A stretch of DNA of 64,000 bases, taken from contig LR778114.1 in the NCBI GenBank assembly GCA_902809825.1, positions 1,116,001 to 1,180,000 on the forward strand, written 5' to 3'. The position numbers were made by a program, and so were the translations under genes. Below, in pieces: positions 49,703 through 59,265 of this stretch (position 1 is its first letter; each line of letters starts with the position of its first letter). This DNA is from Candidatus Hydrogenisulfobacillus filiaventi (lineage in GTDB: Bacteria; Bacillota; Sulfobacillia; Sulfobacillales; R501). Under the pieces are notes generated by a model. The model was not told the DNA's origin and did no database searches. It saw only the letters and a program-made list of their open reading frames with translations.

Positions 49703-50314
49703 TTGCGGGTGGTACCGGCATCCAAGGTGAAGGAACTGCGGGAGCGCACCGGCGCTCCGATGATGGACTGCAAGCGGGCGCTGGAGGACGCCGGGGGTGA
49801 CATGGAGCGGGCCGCCACCCTCCTGCGCGAGCGCGGGCAGCTGAAGGCCGAGAAGAAGGCCGGCCGCACGGCGCAGGAGGGGCTGGTGGAGAGCTACATC
49901 CACCTCTCGGGCCGCATCGGGGCCCTGGTGGAGATCAACTGCGAAACCGATTTCGTAGCGAATACCGAGGACTTCCACAACCTGGCCCACGACATCGCCA
50001 TGCAGGTGGCCGCCGCCAACCCCCGCTGGGTGTCGCCGGAGGAGGTACCGGCCGAGGTGCTGGAGGCGGAGCGGGAGACCTTGCGCCGGCAGGCGGAGGC
50101 CGAGAACCCCGGCAAGCCGGCAGCGATTGTCGATCGCATCGTGGAGGGCCGGCTCAAGAAGTTCTACGAGCGGGAATGTCTGTTGCAGCAGCCGTTCATT
50201 AAGAACCCGGACGTGACGGTGGAGCAGGTCGTCAAGGACGCCATCGCCCGGCTGGGGGAACAGATTGTCGTCCGCCGCTTCGCCCGCTTTGAGCGCGGCG
50301 AGACCGGCCGCTGA
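49703..50314 (+). CDS. tsf: Elongation factor Ts, short form
   Basis: Nucleotide exchange factor for EF-Tu. The 203-residue product has VKELRERTGAPMMDCKRAL, GRIGALVEINCETDFVANTEDF (the EF-Tu contact core) and ECLLQQPFIKNPDVTVEQVV. Bacillus and E. coli proteins have about 280-290 residues; this form lacks the second half of the core and coiled coil, like Thermus and other thermophile EF-Ts. TTG 49703 sits near GAGGAGG; GTG 49709 is the alternative. Confidence 0.95.
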   Translation: MRVVPASKVKELRERTGAPMMDCKRALEDAGGDMERAATLLRERGQLKAEKKAGRTAQEGLVESYIHLSGRIGALVEINCETDFVANTEDFHNLAHDIAMQVAAANPRWVSPEEVPAEVLEAERETLRRQAEAENPGKPAAIVDRIVEGRLKKFYERECLLQQPFIKNPDVTVEQVVKDAIARLGEQIVVRRFARFERGETGR

Positions 50315-50332
50315 ACAGGCGGGAGTGAAAGT

Positions 50333-51073
50333 ATGGAGGAGCAGCGGCCCCAGCCGCGGTACCGGCGTGTGGTCCTGAAGTTGTCGGGGGAAGCGCTGGC
50401 GGGCGAAAAGGGCTACGGGATCGACCCCCTGGTGGTCGATAGCATCGCCCGCCAGATCCATGAAGTCTCGGATCTGGGGGTCCAGGTGGCGGTGGTGGTC
50501 GGGGGCGGCAACATCTGGCGGGGCCTGTCCGGGTCCTCCCAGGGGATGGATCGCGCCACTGCCGACTACATGGGCATGCTGGCCACGGTCATCAATGCCC
50601 TGGCCCTGATGGATGCCCTGGAGAAGCACGGGATGTCAGTGCGGGTGCAGACCGCCATCGAGATGAAGGAGGTGGCCGAGCCCTACATCCGACGGCGTGC
50701 CATTGCCCACCTGGAGAAGGGGCGGGTGGTCATTTTCGCGGCCGGGACCGGCAACCCCTATTTCTCGACCGACACCACCGCCGCCCTGCGGGCGGCCGAG
50801 ATCGAGGCCGACGTCATGCTCAAGGCCACCAAGGAGGCTGGGGTGTACGACCGGGATCCGCGGGTGTATCCCGATGCCCGCAAACTGGATGAGATCCGGT
50901 ACCTGGACGTGCTGAAGGCCAACTTGAAGGTGATGGATGCCACTGCCACCTCCCTGTGCATGGACAACGAGATTCCCATTGTCGTGTTTGATATGAACGT
51001 GTACGGTAACATACGGAAGGTCATCATGGGCGAACCGATTGGGACCTTCGTGAGGGGAGACCGGCATGATTGA
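50333..51073 (+). CDS. pyrH: Uridylate kinase
   Basis: Phosphorylates UMP to UDP. The 246-residue product has [47 protein letters not shown] and VMLKATK. Hexameric amino-acid-kinase fold, distinct from eukaryotic UMP kinases. Between tsf and frr as usual; the stop overlaps frr by eight bases. Confidence 0.97.
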   Translation: MEEQRPQPRYRRVVLKLSGEALAGEKGYGIDPLVVDSIARQIHEVSDLGVQVAVVVGGGNIWRGLSGSSQGMDRATADYMGMLATVINALALMDALEKHGMSVRVQTAIEMKEVAEPYIRRRAIAHLEKGRVVIFAAGTGNPYFSTDTTAALRAAEIEADVMLKATKEAGVYDRDPRVYPDARKLDEIRYLDVLKANLKVMDATATSLCMDNEIPIVVFDMNVYGNIRKVIMGEPIGTFVRGDRHD

Positions 51074-51620
51074 GGCCATCCAGGACGCCGAGAAACACAT
51101 GAAGAAAAGCCTGGAGGTGCTGCAGCGGGAGCTGGCCGGCCTGCGGGCCGGACGCGCGCACCCGGCCATCCTGGAGAAGGTGCAGGTCGACTATTACGGG
51201 GTCTTGAGTCCGATTACCCACCTGGCGACGGTGAGCGTGCCCGAGCCGCGGGTGCTGGTGGTGCAACCGTTCGACAAGAGTGTGCTGCCGGCCATGGAGA
51301 AGGCGATTCAAAAGGCCGACCTGGGGGTGGGCATCCGGAACGAGGGCACCATGCTGCGCCTCACCTTCCCGCCCCTGACCGAGGAGCGGCGCAAGGAGCT
51401 GGTGCGGCAGGTGCACAAGCTCGCCGAGGAGGGCCGGGTGGCAGTGCGGAATGCACGCCGGGATGCCCTGGAGCGGCTGCGCCAGATGCTGAAGGACCAT
51501 CAGCTGTCGGAGGATGAGGAGCGGCGGGCCCAGAACGACCTGCAGAAGCTCACCGACCGCTATGTAAAGGAGGTCGACGACCTGGCCGAGGCGCGCGAAC
51601 TGGATATTCTGACCCCATAG
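51066..51620 (+). CDS. frr: Ribosome recycling factor
   Basis: Splits post-termination ribosomes together with EF-G. The 184-residue product carries [71 protein letters not shown] and [14 protein letters not shown], matching the family throughout. Confidence 0.97.
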   Translation: MIEAIQDAEKHMKKSLEVLQRELAGLRAGRAHPAILEKVQVDYYGVLSPITHLATVSVPEPRVLVVQPFDKSVLPAMEKAIQKADLGVGIRNEGTMLRLTFPPLTEERRKELVRQVHKLAEEGRVAVRNARRDALERLRQMLKDHQLSEDEERRAQNDLQKLTDRYVKEVDDLAEARELDILTP

Positions 51621-51654
51621 GCGGCGGGGCCGGACGTGCGCGGCCGGACGGGGG

Positions 51655-52437
51655 ATGCGGGCCATGGAGAAGGGGACGGTCGACATGCACGGGCGCGCTG
51701 AGACGATCCACCGGCCGCTGGCGCCGGCAGGCAAGCCGGCCCGCCGGGCGATGCCGGTGCACGTGGCCATCATCATGGACGGCAACGGCCGCTGGGCTCA
51801 GCAGCGCGGCCTGCCCCGCACGGAGGGCCACCGGGCGGGGGTCCGGGCGTTGAAGACCACCGTCAAGGCCGCGGCGCGCATGGGTATCCGTTATCTGACC
51901 GTGTATGCCTTCTCCACCGAGAACTGGCACCGGCCCCGGCTGGAGGTCGGGGCGCTGATGTCGCTGCTGGTGGAGACCCTGGAGCGGGAAACCCCGGAAT
52001 TACGGGCGGAAGGGGTGCGCATCCATGGCATCGGCAATGTGGAGGGCCTACCGCGGCCGGTGCGGGAGCGGCTGGCCTGGGCGGAAGCGGAAACAGCCGG
52101 GCAGACCCGGCTGGTGCTGAACCTGGCCCTCAATTACGGGGGCCGCGACGAGCTGGTACGGGCGGTGAACCGCTGGCGCCAGGCGGAGGGGGCGGAGGGG
52201 CGGCCCCTGACCGAGGCGGTGCTGGCGCGCTACCTGGACACCGCGGGGCAACCGGATCCCGACCTGCTGATCCGGGCCAGCGGTGAGGAGCGTCTGTCCA
52301 ACTTTTTGCTCTGGCAATTAGCCTATACCGAAATCTACGTCACCGGCACCCTGTGGCCCGATTTCGGGGACGCCGACCTGGAGCGGGCCGTGGACGCCTA
52401 CATGCGGCGGGAACGCCGTTTCGGTGGCATCGGCTAG
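51655..52437 (+). CDS. uppS: Undecaprenyl diphosphate synthase
   Basis: Cis-prenyltransferase extending farnesyl diphosphate to the C55 lipid carrier for wall synthesis. Markers: IIMDGNGRWAQQRGLPRTEG, YLTVYAFSTENWHRP, LNLALNYGGRDELV and LIRASGEERLSNFLLWQLAYTE. The 260-residue reading starts at ATG 51655; a second ATG at 51664 is possible. The first 30 residues are not conserved. Confidence 0.95.
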   Translation: MRAMEKGTVDMHGRAETIHRPLAPAGKPARRAMPVHVAIIMDGNGRWAQQRGLPRTEGHRAGVRALKTTVKAAARMGIRYLTVYAFSTENWHRPRLEVGALMSLLVETLERETPELRAEGVRIHGIGNVEGLPRPVRERLAWAEAETAGQTRLVLNLALNYGGRDELVRAVNRWRQAEGAEGRPLTEAVLARYLDTAGQPDPDLLIRASGEERLSNFLLWQLAYTEIYVTGTLWPDFGDADLERAVDAYMRRERRFGGIG

Positions 52438-52447
52438 GAGGGGCGGC

Positions 52448-53230
52448 TTGCTGACGCGAAGGCTCCTTACGGCCGTCGTGGGGGTGCCCGTGCTGGTGGC
52501 TGCCATCTGGCTGGGCGGGGTGGTGCTCTTCCTGGTGGCGGGGGTCCTCATGTCGGTGGCCGTGATCGAGGTCTACCGCATGTTCCGGGCCCGGGGGGTG
52601 GAGCTCTTCCCCGCCCTCACCGTGCTTTGGATCTGGGCGCTGCTGCTGCATCCGCTGCTAAAATGGCCCACCCGCCCCGTGGTGATGGCGGGGGCGCTGG
52701 CCGCTGCCCTCCTGACCCTGGTGCGGGCCAATCCGGTGGACTTTCAGGCGGCCTTTACTAGCTCCTGGGTGGCACTCTACCTGGGGGGGTTCTTTTCCTT
52801 TCTGCCGGCCTTGCGCCGGCTCCCGCACGGGCGCTGGCTGGCCCTGGGCGCCATGGCGGTGGTGTGGGGCACCGATACCGCCGCCTACTTTGTCGGCCGG
52901 GCCTGGGGTCGGCGCAAGCTGTGGCCCCGCATCAGTCCCGGTAAGACGTGGGCGGGTGCGGCGGGCGGGGCGGTGGCGGGGACCCTGGCGGGCCTGGTGT
53001 GGACCGTGCCCGGCCATCTTGCCCCCGCGCCGGCCCTGGGCCTGGGCCTGGCGGTGAGCCTTGCCGCCCAGCTGGGGGACCTGGTGGAATCCAACCTCAA
53101 GCGCTTTGCCGGGGTGAAGGACTCGGGCGACATCCTGCCCGGTCATGGCGGCATCCTGGATCGCTTCGACTCGGCGCTGCTGGCCCTGCCGGTGGCGTAC
53201 TACCTTCTGCGCGGGCTGGGTATATCGTAG
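52448..53230 (+). CDS. cdsA: Phosphatidate cytidylyltransferase
   Basis: Makes CDP-diacylglycerol for phospholipids. A 260-residue membrane protein with several transmembrane helices and the signature SPGKTWAGAAGG plus AAQLGDLVESNLKRFAGVKDSGDILPGHGG near the end. TTG 52448 is chosen because AGGAGGGG lies five bases upstream, directly after the uppS stop. Confidence 0.95.
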   Translation: MLTRRLLTAVVGVPVLVAAIWLGGVVLFLVAGVLMSVAVIEVYRMFRARGVELFPALTVLWIWALLLHPLLKWPTRPVVMAGALAAALLTLVRANPVDFQAAFTSSWVALYLGGFFSFLPALRRLPHGRWLALGAMAVVWGTDTAAYFVGRAWGRRKLWPRISPGKTWAGAAGGAVAGTLAGLVWTVPGHLAPAPALGLGLAVSLAAQLGDLVESNLKRFAGVKDSGDILPGHGGILDRFDSALLALPVAYYLLRGLGIS

Positions 53231-53258
53231 GGGGCAGCGGGCGCGGAGGGGAGGGACC

Positions 53259-54299
53259 ATGGGCGGGGCCGAAGGCCGGGAATATCTGCGGGCGGTCTTG
53301 ATCTGGTTGGCCCTGCTGGCCGGCACCTATGTGTTCTGGCGCTGGCTGGTGGGCTTCGTGCTGCCCTTCGTGGTGGCGGTGGTGGTGGCGCTGGCTGTGG
53401 AACCGCTGGCGGCCCGGTGGGAGCGGCACCTGTCGCCGGGCCTGGCCTCGCTGGCAGCCCTGGTGACCGGGGTAGGCGGGACCCTGGCTGTGGCGGGCCT
53501 GCTGGTGGGAGCGGTGGTGACCGAGCTCCTGCAGCTGGCGCATGAGATCCCGCACTACCTGCGGCAGGTGGAACATGCCCTCCTGCACACCGTGGCCCGC
53601 CTGGGTCAACTGCGCCAGGCCATCCCCGTCAACCCCTCGCTCTTGAGCGGGCAGCTGGCCTCGGTGGCCAAGGTGGCGGAAGGGGTGGTGCGGGACGTCC
53701 TCAACCTGGCGGCGCATCTGCCCGACTTCCTGCTCATGCTGCTGGTGGCCATCATCGCCGCCTTTTTTGTGCTGCGCGACCGGCGTCTCATCGGCCGCCT
53801 GGTCCAGGCCAGCGTGCCCCCGGCCCTGCGGCCCCGCCTGCCGGCCTTGCGCCTGGATATGGCCATGGGCTTCTTCGGGTTTGTGAAGGCCCAGCTGCTG
53901 CTCATGCTGATCACCGCGATCACTACCACTCTGGGTCTTTTCCTCGCCGGCTCCCGCTATGCGATACTATTAGGGTTGGTGGCAGGCCTGCTGGATCTGG
54001 TCCCCTACATGGGGCCGACCGGCTTGTTGCTACCGTGGACCGTGATCCTGTTTCTGACCGGGCATACCCTGGGCGGCGTGAAGATTGCGGCGGTCATGAC
54101 CGGGGTGGCCATGGTCCGTCAGCTGGTGGAACCCCGGCTGGTGGGAGGCACCACCGGCCTGCATCCCCTCACCGCGCTCTTTGCCCTCTACGTCGGGATT
54201 AAGGTGTTCGGGCCTGTGGGCTTCCTGATCGGCCCGGTCTCGGCCGTGATCCTGAAGGCCCTGGCCCGGGCACTGGATGTGCTGCCGGGCTCCGGGTAG
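53259..54299 (+). CDS. AI-2E family transporter (YtvI-like)
   Basis: A 346-residue membrane protein with about seven helices of the UPF0118/AI-2E exporter family. It shows FVLPFVVAVVVALAVEPL, VKAQLLLMLITAITTTLGLF, GLVAGLLDLVPYMGP and VGIKVFGPVGFLIGPVSAV. In sporeformers YtvI and its relatives are common; transported compound unknown. Its insertion between cdsA and dxr is unusual for the conserved operon. ATG 53259 follows GGAGGGGAGGG. Confidence 0.85.
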   Translation: MGGAEGREYLRAVLIWLALLAGTYVFWRWLVGFVLPFVVAVVVALAVEPLAARWERHLSPGLASLAALVTGVGGTLAVAGLLVGAVVTELLQLAHEIPHYLRQVEHALLHTVARLGQLRQAIPVNPSLLSGQLASVAKVAEGVVRDVLNLAAHLPDFLLMLLVAIIAAFFVLRDRRLIGRLVQASVPPALRPRLPALRLDMAMGFFGFVKAQLLLMLITAITTTLGLFLAGSRYAILLGLVAGLLDLVPYMGPTGLLLPWTVILFLTGHTLGGVKIAAVMTGVAMVRQLVEPRLVGGTTGLHPLTALFALYVGIKVFGPVGFLIGPVSAVILKALARALDVLPGSG

Positions 54300-54354
54300 G
54301 GCCGTCAGCCAGGCCGGCGGGGGGCGTGTCCCCGGTTGCAAGGAGGCAGACGAC

Positions 54355-55542
54355 ATGACGGGCAGGGCGGCCCGTTCCCCGTCCGGGGACGAGCGTACGC
54401 GGGTCATCGTGCTGGGGGCTTCGGGTTCCGTGGGCCGGCAAACCCTGGAGGTGCTGCGGGCCCAGCGCGAGCGTTTTGCGGTGGAGGGACTGGCCGCGCG
54501 CCAGGGTTGGCAGCCGCTGGTGGAGGCGGCCCGTGAACTGGGCGCGGCCTGGGTAGCCCTCACGGCGTCGGAGGCGGCCCGGGCCGCCCGCACGGCCCTG
54601 GCCGGCAGCGGGGTGCGGGTGTACGCCGGCCCTGAAGGTCTGCTGGAGGCCATCGCCGACGCGCGGCCGGCCAAGGTGGTGGCGGCCATGAGCGGGTTTG
54701 CCGGGCTGGAGCCGGTGCTGGCGGCGGTGGAACGCGGGTTTCCCCTGCTGCTGGCGAACAAGGAGACCCTGGTGGCGGCCGGGGCGCTGGTGACGGCGGC
54801 CGCCCGGGCGCGGGGCGTACCGCTCATCCCGGTGGACAGCGAGCATTCCGCTATTTTTCAGGCCTGGGCTCTGCCCCAGCCGGTGCGGCGGATCATCCTC
54901 ACCTGTTCCGGGGGGCCCTTTCTGGGATACACCCGCGCTCAGCTGGAAACGGTGGGGGTGGAGGACGCTCTGCGGCATCCCCGCTGGCGCATGGGGCCCA
55001 AGATCACGGTCGACTCGGCCACCCTCATGAACAAGGGGCTGGAAATCATCGAGGCCCATTGGCTGTTCGACCTGCCCTTTTCCCGGATCGATGTGGTGAT
55101 CCACCCGGAAAGCCTGGTGCACTCCCTGGTGGAGTTTGTGGACGGGGCGGTGCTGGCCGAACTGGGCTGGCCGGACATGCGGGTACCCATCCAGGTCGCC
55201 CTGACCTGGCCCGACCGGCTGCCGCTGGACATCCCCCGCTTTGACCTGGCCGGGCAGACCCTGCGGTTCCTGGAGCCGGACCCCGGGACCTTCCCCGCTC
55301 TGCGGCTGGCGCGGGAGGCGGGGGAGCGGGGCGGCCTCTTCCCGACGGTGCTCAACGCCGCCAACGAGGTGGCGGTGGCGGCCTTTTTGGAGGGGCGCCT
55401 GCGGTTTGCGGATATTCCGGCCGTGGTGGAGGGAACGCTGGCCCCGTTCCAGGGCGGTCCGCTGCGGGATCTGGCTGACGTGCGCGAGGCGGACCGGTGG
55501 GGACGCGAGACGGCGCGGCAGGTGATCGCCGCCCGGGTCTAG
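54355..55542 (+). CDS. dxr: 1-deoxy-D-xylulose 5-phosphate reductoisomerase
   Basis: First committed step of the MEP isoprenoid pathway. The 395-residue product contains VIVLGASGSVGRQTLEVL (NADPH), LANKETLVAAG, IPVDSEHSAIFQ (metal), CSGGPFLG, PKITVDSATLMNKGLEIIEAHWLF and HPESLVHSLVEF. ATG 54355 lies behind AAGGAGG. The partner gene ispG follows after rseP, giving two MEP-pathway genes in the same operon. Confidence 0.96.
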   Translation: MTGRAARSPSGDERTRVIVLGASGSVGRQTLEVLRAQRERFAVEGLAARQGWQPLVEAARELGAAWVALTASEAARAARTALAGSGVRVYAGPEGLLEAIADARPAKVVAAMSGFAGLEPVLAAVERGFPLLLANKETLVAAGALVTAAARARGVPLIPVDSEHSAIFQAWALPQPVRRIILTCSGGPFLGYTRAQLETVGVEDALRHPRWRMGPKITVDSATLMNKGLEIIEAHWLFDLPFSRIDVVIHPESLVHSLVEFVDGAVLAELGWPDMRVPIQVALTWPDRLPLDIPRFDLAGQTLRFLEPDPGTFPALRLAREAGERGGLFPTVLNAANEVAVAAFLEGRLRFADIPAVVEGTLAPFQGGPLRDLADVREADRWGRETARQVIAARV

Positions 55543-55558
55543 GGGAAGGGGGCGGCTT

Positions 55559-56593
55559 ATGACGACGGCCGTGGTGATTATCCTGGTGTTCGGGCTGCTC
55601 ATCGCCTGGCACGAGCTGGGGCACTACCTTATGGCCAAGGCGGTGGGCATGCGGGTGGAGGAGTACGCGCTCGGGTTCGGCCCCGCCCTGGCGTCCCGGC
55701 GCTGGGGGGAAACCCTGTATGCCCTGCGGGTGGTGCCGTTGGGAGGCTACGTGCGCCTGGCCGGGATGGAGGGGACCCCGACCGCGGACCCCCGCGCCTT
55801 CCCCAACCGCCCCCTTTGGCAGCGGTTCGTGGTCATCCTGGCTGGACCGCTGATGAACCTTATCCTGGCCGTGCTGCTCTATGCCATCCTGTTCGGACCG
55901 GTGGGGATCCCTGCTGCCACCACCACCATCGCCGGGACCGTGCCCGGCTACCCGGCCCGCCAGGCCGGTATCCGGCCGGGGGCACGCATTGTAGCGGTGG
56001 ATGCGCGGCCGGTGCGGGACTGGAACACGGTGGTGCGCCGCATCACCGGCCGCAAAACGCGGCCGGTCCGCCTGACCGTGGTGCAGGACGGGGTGCGGCG
56101 CACCGTGACCCTGGTGCCGCGCTGGGACCCGGCCGTCCGGGCTTACATCGTCGGCATCGTGCCCCGCACCTACCAGCTGCACCTGCCCCCCGGGCAGGCG
56201 GTGGTGGAGGGGGCCCACCAGACCGCCTATCTGACCGCCGCCTGGGCGACGGCGCTGTTTGCCCTGGTTACGGGGCGGGGTCCCTTCCAGTTGACGGGTC
56301 CGGTCGGTATCGCCCAGACCATCGGACGGGCCACGGCCGTGGGCTGGTGGGACGTGGTCAATGTGGCCGCCGCCCTCTCCGCCAACCTGGGGCTCTTCAA
56401 TCTCCTGCCCATTCCGGTGCTGGACGGCAGCCGGCTATTCCTGCTCGGGTTGGAGGGCGTGCGCCACCGGGCGCTGGACCCCGAGCGGGAGAACCTGATC
56501 CACATGGTGGGTTTCGTGTTCCTGCTGCTGCTGGTGCTGGTGGTCACCGTCCATGACATCGTCCACCTGCTGGGGGTGCACGGGTCGGCCTAG
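55559..56593 (+). CDS. rseP: Intramembrane zinc protease RseP (site-2 protease)
   Basis: Cuts membrane-bound anti-sigma factors or signal peptides within the bilayer. The 344-residue product has the metalloprotease motif AWHELGHYL in the first helix, a PDZ domain (about 120-200, PGYPARQAGIRPGARIVAVD), and NLLPIPVLDGSRLFL, the second metal-binding motif. Order dxr-rseP is conserved. Confidence 0.95.
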   Translation: MTTAVVIILVFGLLIAWHELGHYLMAKAVGMRVEEYALGFGPALASRRWGETLYALRVVPLGGYVRLAGMEGTPTADPRAFPNRPLWQRFVVILAGPLMNLILAVLLYAILFGPVGIPAATTTIAGTVPGYPARQAGIRPGARIVAVDARPVRDWNTVVRRITGRKTRPVRLTVVQDGVRRTVTLVPRWDPAVRAYIVGIVPRTYQLHLPPGQAVVEGAHQTAYLTAAWATALFALVTGRGPFQLTGPVGIAQTIGRATAVGWWDVVNVAAALSANLGLFNLLPIPVLDGSRLFLLGLEGVRHRALDPERENLIHMVGFVFLLLLVLVVTVHDIVHLLGVHGSA

Positions 56594-56610
56594 GGGCCTG
56601 CGCCGGCATG

Positions 56611-56616
56611 TATAAT
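56611..56616 (+). promoter_or_regulatory. TATAAT box before ispG
   Basis: A perfect TATAAT 49 bases before ispG in the gap after rseP, with no clear -35. It may be an internal operon promoter. Confidence 0.4.
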
Positions 56617-56664
56617 AGGGACAGATTGGCGGCGGCCGGGCAGCGGGATGGAGGCAGGCGGATC

Positions 56665-57810
56665 ATGGCAGCAGCAAGACGGTCACGGCCGGTACGGGTG
56701 CGGGACCTGGTGATCGGGGGCGGGGCCCCGGTGGTCGTGCAGACCATGACCAAGACCGATACCCGCGACGTCCGGGCCACGGTGGACCAGATCCACCGGT
56801 ACGTGGATGCCGGCTGTGAACTGGTGCGGGTGGCGGTGCCGGACATGGAGGCCGCACAGGCGGTGGGGGCGATTGTGCGGGCGTCCCCCATCCCGGTGGT
56901 GGCTGATATCCATTTCGATTACCGCCTGGCGCTGGAGGTCCTGCGCCAGGGGGTCGATAAACTGCGCATCAATCCCGGCAACATCGGCGACCCCGACCGC
57001 GTCCGGCAGGTGGTGACCGCCGCGCGTGAACGGGGGGTGCCCATCCGCATCGGGGTCAACGCCGGCTCCCTGGAAAAGACGGTGCAGGCCGACCTGGGGC
57101 GCACGGCCGATGCCCTGGTGGAAAGCGCCTTGCGCCACATCCGCATCCTGGAGGACCTCAACTTCACCGATATCGTGGTGTCCCTGAAGGCCTCCGACGT
57201 CCCGACCATGATCGCCGCCTACCGGCGCATGGCCCGGGAACGGGATTACCCCCTGCACCTCGGGGTGACGGAGGCGGGCACCCCTCGGCAGGGCACCATC
57301 AAGTCGGCGGTGGGGCTGGGGACCTTGCTGGCTGAAGGCATCGGGGACACCATCCGGGTGTCCATCACCGCCCCCGGCGAGGACGAAATCTGGATCGCCT
57401 GGGAGATTCTCAAGAGCCTCGGCCTGCGGCAGCGGGGCCCCAACATCGTTGCCTGCCCCACCTGCGGGCGGCTACAATTTGACATGTGGCCGGTAACCCA
57501 GGAACTGGAACGGCGCCTGGCCACGCTGGACGTCCCCCTGACGGTGGCGGTGATGGGGTGCGCGGTCAACGGGCCCGGCGAGGCGCGGGAGGCCGACGTC
57601 GGTCTGGCCGGCGGCCGCCAGATGGGCCTCATCTTCCGCCACGGGCAGATTGTGCGGCGGGTGGACCAGGCGCGCATGGTGGAGGCGTTGTGGGAGGAAA
57701 TCCAGGACGCCGCCCGCGAAAAACGGGCCCGCACGCCGGGACCCGCAGCCGACAAGGAGGCCAGCGACGCAATTGCAGCCAGAACAGGCGCTCAAGGCGA
57801 TCACGCCTAA
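56665..57810 (+). CDS. ispG: 4-hydroxy-3-methylbut-2-en-1-yl diphosphate synthase
   Basis: Iron-sulfur enzyme of the MEP pathway. The 381-residue product has VVVQTMTKTDTRDVRATV, VADIHFDYRLAL, LRINPGNIGDPDRV and the cluster cysteines in IVACPTCGR and VAVMGCAVNGPGEA. ATG 56665 follows GGAGGCAGGCGG; an earlier in-frame ATG at 56608 overlaps the TATAAT box and is unlikely. Its end overlaps the proS start by 38 bases. Confidence 0.96.
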   Translation: MAAARRSRPVRVRDLVIGGGAPVVVQTMTKTDTRDVRATVDQIHRYVDAGCELVRVAVPDMEAAQAVGAIVRASPIPVVADIHFDYRLALEVLRQGVDKLRINPGNIGDPDRVRQVVTAARERGVPIRIGVNAGSLEKTVQADLGRTADALVESALRHIRILEDLNFTDIVVSLKASDVPTMIAAYRRMARERDYPLHLGVTEAGTPRQGTIKSAVGLGTLLAEGIGDTIRVSITAPGEDEIWIAWEILKSLGLRQRGPNIVACPTCGRLQFDMWPVTQELERRLATLDVPLTVAVMGCAVNGPGEAREADVGLAGGRQMGLIFRHGQIVRRVDQARMVEALWEEIQDAAREKRARTPGPAADKEASDAIAARTGAQGDHA

Positions 57811-59209
57811 AGCCACCGACTTCTCCCAGTGGTATGTGGACGTGGTCCGCAAGGCCGAGCTGATGGACTATGCCCCCGTGAAGGGGTTCATGGTCATCCG
57901 CCCATACGGGTACCGCATCTGGGAGCTCATCCAGGCCGAGCTGGATGCCCGCTTCCGGGCCAGCGGGCATGAGAATGCCTATTTTCCGCTGCTCATTCCC
58001 CAGAGCCTGCTGGAGCGCGAGGCCGCCCACGTGCAGGGCTTCAGCCCGGAAGTGGCCTGGGTGACCCGGGGGGGAAGCGAGGAACTGGCCGAACCCCTGG
58101 CGGTGCGGCCCACCTCGGAGACCATTATCGGGGCCATGTACGCCCGGTGGGTGCAGTCCTACCGGGACCTGCCCCTGCTCATCAACCAGTGGGCCAACGT
58201 GGTCCGGTGGGAGAAGGCCACGAGGCCGTTCCTGCGGACCACCGAGTTCCTCTGGCAGGAGGGGCACACCGTGCACCGGACGGCCGAGGAGGCGCAGGCG
58301 GAAGCCCGGCGCATGCTCGACATCTACCGGGAGACGGCGGAGTCGTTGCTGGCGGTGCCGGTGGTGGCCGGGGTCAAGAGCGCCGGGGAACGGTTTGCCG
58401 GCGCGGTGGATACCTATACCATCGAGGCCCTCATGTCCGACGGGCGGGCGCTGCAGGCGGGCACCTCGCACTTCCTGGGCCAGAATTTCTCCCGGGCGTT
58501 TGATATCCGCTTCCTGGACGAGGACGGGCAGGAAAAATTCGGCTGGACCACCTCCTGGGGAACGTCCACTCGCCTGATCGGGGCCCTCATCATGGTGCAC
58601 GGGGATGACCGCGGCCTGCGGCTGCCGCCGCGCGTGGCCCCGGTCCAGGTGGTGGTGGTGCCCATCGCCGCCGGCCCGCGCGGACCCGAGGTGCTGGAGG
58701 CAGCCCGGGCCCTGACCCGGGAGCTGGAGGCGGTGGCGCGGGTACGCCTCGACGACCGCCCGGAGTACACCCCGGGGTACAAGTACAACGACTGGGAGAT
58801 GCGGGGGGTGCCCCTGCGGGTGGAAATCGGCCCCCGGGATGTGGACGCGGGGACGGTAGTCCTGGCCCGGCGGGATGTGGGCACGAAGGAGACGGTACCG
58901 CGGGCGGGGGTGCGGGAGGCGGTGGCCGCCCGGCTGGAGGCCGTGCAGCAGGAGCTCCTGGAGCAGGCCCGGCGGTTCCGGGACAGTCACACCTACCCGA
59001 TCACCCGCGAGGCGGATATGGAGGCCTACGGCTTTCGCGGCTTCTTCGCCGGGGACTGGTGCGGGGAGGAAGCCTGCGCCCAGGCGGTGAAGGAGCGCCA
59101 CGGCATCACCATCCGCTGCCTGCCGTTCGGGGAGGAGCCGCAGGGTTCGGGCTGCATCGTCTGCGGGCGTCCGGCCCGGGCCCGGGCGTGGTGGGCGCGG
59201 GCGTACTGA
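57773..59209 (+). CDS. proS: Prolyl-tRNA synthetase, archaeal/eukaryotic type
   Basis: Charges tRNA-Pro. The 478-residue product is the short, archaeal-like form: KAITPKATDFSQWYVDVVRK, GFMVIRPYGYRIWE, RPTSETIIGAMYARWVQSYRDLP (motif 2), TTSWGTSTRLIGA (motif 3), anticodon domain and a C-terminal extension with Cys residues (WCGEEAC, CIVCGRP). The editing insertion of the bacterial type is missing. It occupies the locus where Bacillus has its bacterial-type proS before polC. TTG 57773 with AAGGAGG 12 bases upstream is taken as start. Confidence 0.92.
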   Translation: MQPEQALKAITPKATDFSQWYVDVVRKAELMDYAPVKGFMVIRPYGYRIWELIQAELDARFRASGHENAYFPLLIPQSLLEREAAHVQGFSPEVAWVTRGGSEELAEPLAVRPTSETIIGAMYARWVQSYRDLPLLINQWANVVRWEKATRPFLRTTEFLWQEGHTVHRTAEEAQAEARRMLDIYRETAESLLAVPVVAGVKSAGERFAGAVDTYTIEALMSDGRALQAGTSHFLGQNFSRAFDIRFLDEDGQEKFGWTTSWGTSTRLIGALIMVHGDDRGLRLPPRVAPVQVVVVPIAAGPRGPEVLEAARALTRELEAVARVRLDDRPEYTPGYKYNDWEMRGVPLRVEIGPRDVDAGTVVLARRDVGTKETVPRAGVREAVAARLEAVQQELLEQARRFRDSHTYPITREADMEAYGFRGFFAGDWCGEEACAQAVKERHGITIRCLPFGEEPQGSGCIVCGRPARARAWWARAY

Positions 59210-59265
59210 GGCGGCCGCCAGCCATCCTCCGCGCGGCCAGGTCGCAGCGAGGTCAGGTGGAAACC

